A DNA stretch of 64,000 nt from Pseudomonas chlororaphis. GTDB lineage: Bacteria > Pseudomonadota > Gammaproteobacteria > Pseudomonadales > Pseudomonadaceae. Below the pieces are notes generated by a model. That model searched no databases and was not told the origin of the DNA. It was given only the letters and a program-made list of their open reading frames with translations. The stretch spans positions 124,001 to 188,000 of the forward strand of contig NZ_JSFK01000023.1 in the NCBI RefSeq assembly GCF_000783395.1. Reading direction: 5' to 3'. Below, one piece after another: positions 60,524-64,000 of the stretch (its first letter is position 1; the number at the start of each line of letters is the position of its first letter). A program made the position numbers and the translations under genes.

Positions 60524-62775
60524 TCCTTGACGCAATCGACGGTGTATTGCCGTCCATTGCCTTCATCTTCGTGCTGCAATCCATGCACATCCGCGACAAA
60601 ACCGGGGAAGCTGCTATCGAACGTGCGAGCAAATTTCAGGTAATCAATAATCGAGCGAGTCGATTCGGTAAAGCGTTCGCCGGGCATGATCAGCGGAATC
60701 CCCGGTGGATACGGCACCAGCATCACTGCAGCAATGCGTCCTTCCAACTGATCGATGGGTACTGCCTCGACTTCGCCACGCACCAGATGATCGTAGGCGT
60801 GCGCCGGTTTCATGGCGATTTCCGGTAGCACGGTGTACATGCGCTTGAGGTGTTTGGCCGTGGCATTGCTGCGGTAGCAGGCGTGCAATTGGTCGCACAA
60901 ATCGCGCAAACCCATGCCGCGATAACGCGCTGGGTCTTCTTGTGCCACACACGGCAGGCAAGTTTCCAGACGCACATTGGCGTCGTAGCTGCGTTTGAAT
61001 TCCAGCAACTCGGTGAGCAGCGTGCTCCATTTGCCTTTGGTGATGCCCATCGAGAACAGCACCAGGAATGAATACAACCCGGTCTTCTCCACCACCAGCC
61101 CACGTTCCCAGAGGAATTTGCTGACCACCGCCGCCGGGATGCCCTTCTCGCTCAGCGCACCGCCGGCATTGAGCCCCGGCATGACGAGGGTGACTTTGAT
61201 CGGATCGAGCAAAACGTAATCGTCACTGACTTCGCCAAAACCATGCCATTCGGCATCCGGTTGCAACAACCAGTCTTCAGTCTGCACGCGGTCGATGCCT
61301 TCGACACCCGGCGGCTGCCAGATCGAAAACCACCAATCATCAGCGGCGATGTGCTGGCGCAGATTGGCCAGCGCGCGGCGGAAGCTCAGCGCTTCGTCAA
61401 AGGTTTCCTGCAACAGCGAACGCCCGGCCGGGCCTTCCATCATTGCCGACGCGACATCCAGCGAGGCGATGATGCTGTACTGCGGCGAAGTCGAGATGTG
61501 CATCATGAATGCTTCGTTGAAACGGTCGCGATCGAGTTGCCGCGCGCCGCCGTCCTGCACATGAATCATCGACGCCTGACTGAACGCAGCGAGCAGCTTG
61601 TGCGTGGAATGCGTGGTGAACACCAGCGGGCTGTCTTCGCTGCGCGAGGTGGCCATGCCGTAGCGCCCGGCGAAGAATTCATGAAACGCCGCATAGGCGT
61701 ACCAGGCCTCATCGAAATGCAGCACTTCGACGCTGTTGCCGAGGCTTTGCTTGATCAGTTCGGCGTTGTAGCAGAGGCCGTCGTAGGTCGAGTTGGTGAC
61801 CACGGCGAGTTTGACTTTCGGTGCGCGGCCCTTGGTCAGCGGACTGGCATCGATCTTCGCCTGAATAGATTCGCGGCTGAATTCGCTCAGCGGAATCGGC
61901 CCGATAATCCCCAGCTCATTGCGCTCCGGGCACAGGTACAGCGGAATCGCGCCGGTCATGATGATCGCGTGCAAAACAGACTTGTGGCAGTTGCGATCGA
62001 CCAGCACCAGATCGTCGCGCGCAACCATCGAGTGCCAGACAATCTTGTTGGCGGTCGAGGTGCCATTGATCACGAAAAAGGTGTGATCGGCGCCGAAATT
62101 GCGCGCTGCACGCGCTTCTGCTTCAGCGAGCGGACCGGTGTGATCGAGCAGCGAACCGAGTTCCGGCACCGACACCGACAAATCCGAACGCAGGGTGTTT
62201 TCGCCGAAGAACTGATGGAACGCCTGCCCCACCGGACTCTTGTGATACGCCACGCCGCCGCCATGGCCGGGGGTGTGCCAGGAATAATTGGAGTCGGCGG
62301 TGTGCTGCACCAGCGCCTTGAAAAACGGTGGCAACAAACCATCCAGATACTTGCGCGCCGCCCGCGCGACCTGCCGAGCCAGAAACGGCACGGTGTCTTC
62401 GAACAGATAGAGAATGCCACGCAGTTGATTGAGCTCGGCCATGGCATCGGCCGGGGCGTTTTCCAGGGTGACTTGCTCGCCGAGGGCGAAGATCGGCAGA
62501 TCCGGCGCACGCACCCGCGCCAGACCGATCAGTTCGGCCATGTTCTGCAACAGATGCGAGTTGGTGCTGGCATCCTCGGCGGCAATCAACATGCACGCGA
62601 GGCCGTGGTGGGTCGACGCCACCAACCGCCCTTCGGCGTAGTCGATGGCCGAAACGATACTGAACCCTTCCTGTTCCAACTCCCGGGCGATGCCACGGAT
62701 ACGGTCACCGGCGACCGTGTCGGCCTTGATGTCGCGATGGACGATCAACACCGGAAACTTCAAATCTTTGTACAT
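60520..62775 (-). CDS. ldcA: Lysine/arginine/ornithine decarboxylase (LdcA-like)
   Basis: A 751-residue PLP-dependent fold-type I decarboxylase with an N-terminal wing (receiver-like) domain, the PLP domain and a C-terminal domain. The Schiff-base Lys is in FTTHSTHKLLAAFSQ (about 390), and WHTPGHGGG (about 165) and HFDEAWYAY are family marks. Length equals the P. aeruginosa lysine decarboxylase LdcA (PA1818), and dnaQ and rnhA follow as they do there. The reaction would be lysine to cadaverine, part of arginine-controlled lysine breakdown. The ATG at 62775 is chosen because it begins MYKDLKFPVLIV; the frame continues 15 codons upstream. Confidence 0.93.
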   Translation of the reverse strand: MYKDLKFPVLIVHRDIKADTVAGDRIRGIARELEQEGFSIVSAIDYAEGRLVASTHHGLACMLIAAEDASTNSHLLQNMAELIGLARVRAPDLPIFALGEQVTLENAPADAMAELNQLRGILYLFEDTVPFLARQVARAARKYLDGLLPPFFKALVQHTADSNYSWHTPGHGGGVAYHKSPVGQAFHQFFGENTLRSDLSVSVPELGSLLDHTGPLAEAEARAARNFGADHTFFVINGTSTANKIVWHSMVARDDLVLVDRNCHKSVLHAIIMTGAIPLYLCPERNELGIIGPIPLSEFSRESIQAKIDASPLTKGRAPKVKLAVVTNSTYDGLCYNAELIKQSLGNSVEVLHFDEAWYAYAAFHEFFAGRYGMATSRSEDSPLVFTTHSTHKLLAAFSQASMIHVQDGGARQLDRDRFNEAFMMHISTSPQYSIIASLDVASAMMEGPAGRSLLQETFDEALSFRRALANLRQHIAADDWWFSIWQPPGVEGIDRVQTEDWLLQPDAEWHGFGEVSDDYVLLDPIKVTLVMPGLNAGGALSEKGIPAAVVSKFLWERGLVVEKTGLYSFLVLFSMGITKGKWSTLLTELLEFKRSYDANVRLETCLPCVAQEDPARYRGMGLRDLCDQLHACYRSNATAKHLKRMYTVLPEIAMKPAHAYDHLVRGEVEAVPIDQLEGRIAAVMLVPYPPGIPLIMPGERFTESTRSIIDYLKFARTFDSSFPGFVADVHGLQHEDEGNGRQYTVDCVKE

Positions 62776-62883
62776 GAGGCTCAGTGTCCTGAGGCGGCAG
62801 GTTTGAATCTGCCAATGCACTCAGGGTAGAGGGTTGCAGCGAAAGTGGCGAGGGTGGCCAGTTGGCTTCATGCCGCCAAAAGC

Positions 62884-62911
62884 AAAGATCGCAGGCTGGG
62901 CTGCGATCTTT
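62884..62911 (-). terminator. Hairpin after dnaQ
   Basis: AAAGATCGCAG and CTGCGATCTTT form an 11-base stem with a six-base loop directly downstream of the dnaQ stop on the minus strand. It should separate dnaQ transcripts from ldcA. The same inverted repeat is common in Pseudomonas intergenic regions. Confidence 0.75.
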
Positions 62912-62918
62912 TGGTCTC

Positions 62919-63677
62919 TCAAGCCTGTGCGTCGGCTTCGGCGATCTGCGTCCACAGCGCCGGCCCACCCGCCGACTTGGCAATAATTTCCAGCCGCACC
63001 AGATGAGCAGCGAGCTCATCTTCAGTCGCACGAATGATCCGCGCAGGCTGGCGATCCGCTGGCAAACGACGAATCTCGGTCGCCGAGTTGTCCGCGCCAT
63101 CGCCGGTGCCATTGCCATCAGACGCATTACCCGCCAGCGACAGACTGGTCTGGCCGCCGGTCATGGTCAGGTAGACGTCGGCGAGAATCTCCGAGTCGAG
63201 CAAAGCGCCGTGCAGTTCACGGCCGGAGTTGTCAACGCCATAACGTTTGCACAACGCATCGAGGCTGTTGCGCTGCCCCGGGTGACGTTCCCGGGCCATC
63301 ATCAGGGTGTCGAGGATCGAGCAGTGCTGGGTGATGTCAGCGCGATCGTGCTGGCCCATCAAGGCGAATTCGTTGTTGATGAAGCCAACGTCGAACGCCG
63401 CGTTATGGATGATCAGCTGTGCGCCTTTGATGAACTCGAAGAACTCATCGGCCACTTCGGCAAAGCGCGGTTTGCCGACGAGGAATTCGTTGGTGATGCC
63501 GTGAACGCCGATGGCGCCTTCATCACTCTCGCGATCGGGTTGCAGGTAAACGTGAAAGTGCCGGCCCGTGAGGCGCCGACCGATCAGTTCGACACAGCCG
63601 ATTTCAATGATCCGGTGACCATCGGTCACCGGCATGCCGGTGGTTTCGGTATCGAGTACAACGGATCTGGTGGCCAT
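62919..63677 (-). CDS. dnaQ: DNA polymerase III epsilon subunit (3'-5' proofreading exonuclease)
   Basis: A 252-residue DEDDh exonuclease that proofreads replication as part of the polymerase III core. ExoI VLDTETTG holds D9 and E11; ExoII is NAAFDVGF (about 95); ExoIII is HGALLDSEILADV (about 160), giving the His and Asp. The C-terminal 70 residues carry the alpha-subunit-binding tail and a low-complexity GNASDGNGTGDGA linker. It sits downstream of rnhA, an arrangement usual in gamma-proteobacteria. Confidence 0.97.
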   Translation of the reverse strand: MATRSVVLDTETTGMPVTDGHRIIEIGCVELIGRRLTGRHFHVYLQPDRESDEGAIGVHGITNEFLVGKPRFAEVADEFFEFIKGAQLIIHNAAFDVGFINNEFALMGQHDRADITQHCSILDTLMMARERHPGQRNSLDALCKRYGVDNSGRELHGALLDSEILADVYLTMTGGQTSLSLAGNASDGNGTGDGADNSATEIRRLPADRQPARIIRATEDELAAHLVRLEIIAKSAGGPALWTQIAEADAQA

Positions 63678-63765
63678 CAGTGTTCAGCTCTCAGCGGGTC
63701 GATCTTGCAAAAAACGCGGATATTAACACGCTCGTCGGGGTGTTTCAGTCAGACCGTGGCGTCCC

Positions 63766-63866
63766 ATTCGCGAGCAGGCTCGCTCCCACATTGGAATGCA
63801 TTCCAACTTAGGGCATCAGATCTGGAATGCATTTCCCTGTGGGAGCGAGCCTGCTCGCGAAGGCCG
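63766..63866. repeat. REP pair between rnhA and dnaQ, arms in reverse arrangement
   Basis: TTCGCGAGCAGGCTCGCTCC (left, from about 63767) and GGAGCGAGCCTGCTCGCGAA (right) are the same REP type as at 20501 and 57865, but here the GCGAG ends point outward and the CCCACA ends inward. The spacer holds a smaller dyad, TGGAATGCATTCCA. Confidence 0.88.
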
Positions 63867-63887
63867 CGCCACGGTGTAACGGCAAAA

Positions 63888-64000
63888 TCAGCTTTGCTTG
63901 TAACCGCGCACTTCGTCGACACCACGGTTAGCCAACTGGTCCGCCCGCTCGTTACCGTGATGGCCAATGTGCCCACGCACCCATTTCCAGGTGACCTTGT
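63888..64000 (-). CDS. rnhA: Ribonuclease HI (3' end only)
   Basis: Only the last 37 codons are present; the gene runs off the right edge. The reading frame gives TWKWVRGHIGHHGNERADQL and ends GYKQS. The His of GHIGHHGNE and the Asp of ERADQLA are the catalytic His and final Asp of RNase HI, which degrades RNA in RNA-DNA hybrids. Position before dnaQ supports the call. Confidence 0.93.
   Translation of the reverse strand, partial: KVTWKWVRGHIGHHGNERADQLANRGVDEVRGYKQS

Overview
The window looks like chromosomal DNA of a Pseudomonas of the P. fluorescens group. The reasons are high GC, Pseudomonas-type REP pairs, the ldcA-dnaQ-rnhA gene order, and a three-gene cyclic lipopeptide synthetase with a NodT-type exporter gene and a LuxR-type regulator at its head. 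Everything here comes from reading the sequence; no database search was run.

1-29731, lipopeptide locus. Three NRPS genes run leftwards in biosynthetic order: 20610-27020 (2 modules, Cstart lipo-initiation), 7337-20353 (4 modules) and 1-7340 (cut by the window edge, 2 full modules plus part of a third). Pocket residues predict acyl-Leu-(Asp/Glu)-Thr-Leu-Leu-Ser-Leu-Gln-... . Dual epimerisation/condensation domains are everywhere except after Leu7, giving D,D,D,D,D,D,L,D. The 2+4+n gene split, sequence and stereochemistry match the amphisin/arthrofactin family of 11-residue lipopeptides. Divergently, at 27510-29731, lie a LuxR-type regulator and an outer-membrane efflux lipoprotein.

29889-31550, copper delivery pair (SCO1/SenC and PCuAC), a strong terminator and a small membrane protein.

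31678-40993, an uncharacterised uptake/catabolic block: a lone periplasmic binding protein, a gamma-glutamyltransferase-like hydrolase, a GntR/FCD regulator, an amidohydrolase with altered active-site residues, and a branched-chain-amino-acid-type ABC transporter in which permease and both ATPases are one polypeptide. A palindrome near ATTGCTAGCAAT recurs in both control regions and probably marks this regulon.

41446-48363, an LTA-synthase-type sulfatase-fold membrane enzyme, a ZnuD-like TonB receptor with a clear Zur-type palindrome, and katG.

48648-64000, mainly housekeeping genes: pepN, DUF2797, DUF1315, rhomboid protease, metallophosphoesterase, nadK, DUF1853, arsB, an FMN reductase, a small conserved protein, a LysR regulator, a GNAT acetyltransferase, ldcA, dnaQ and the 3' end of rnhA. 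Several REP pairs, a 52-bp tandem repeat and a MITE-like repeat sit between genes.
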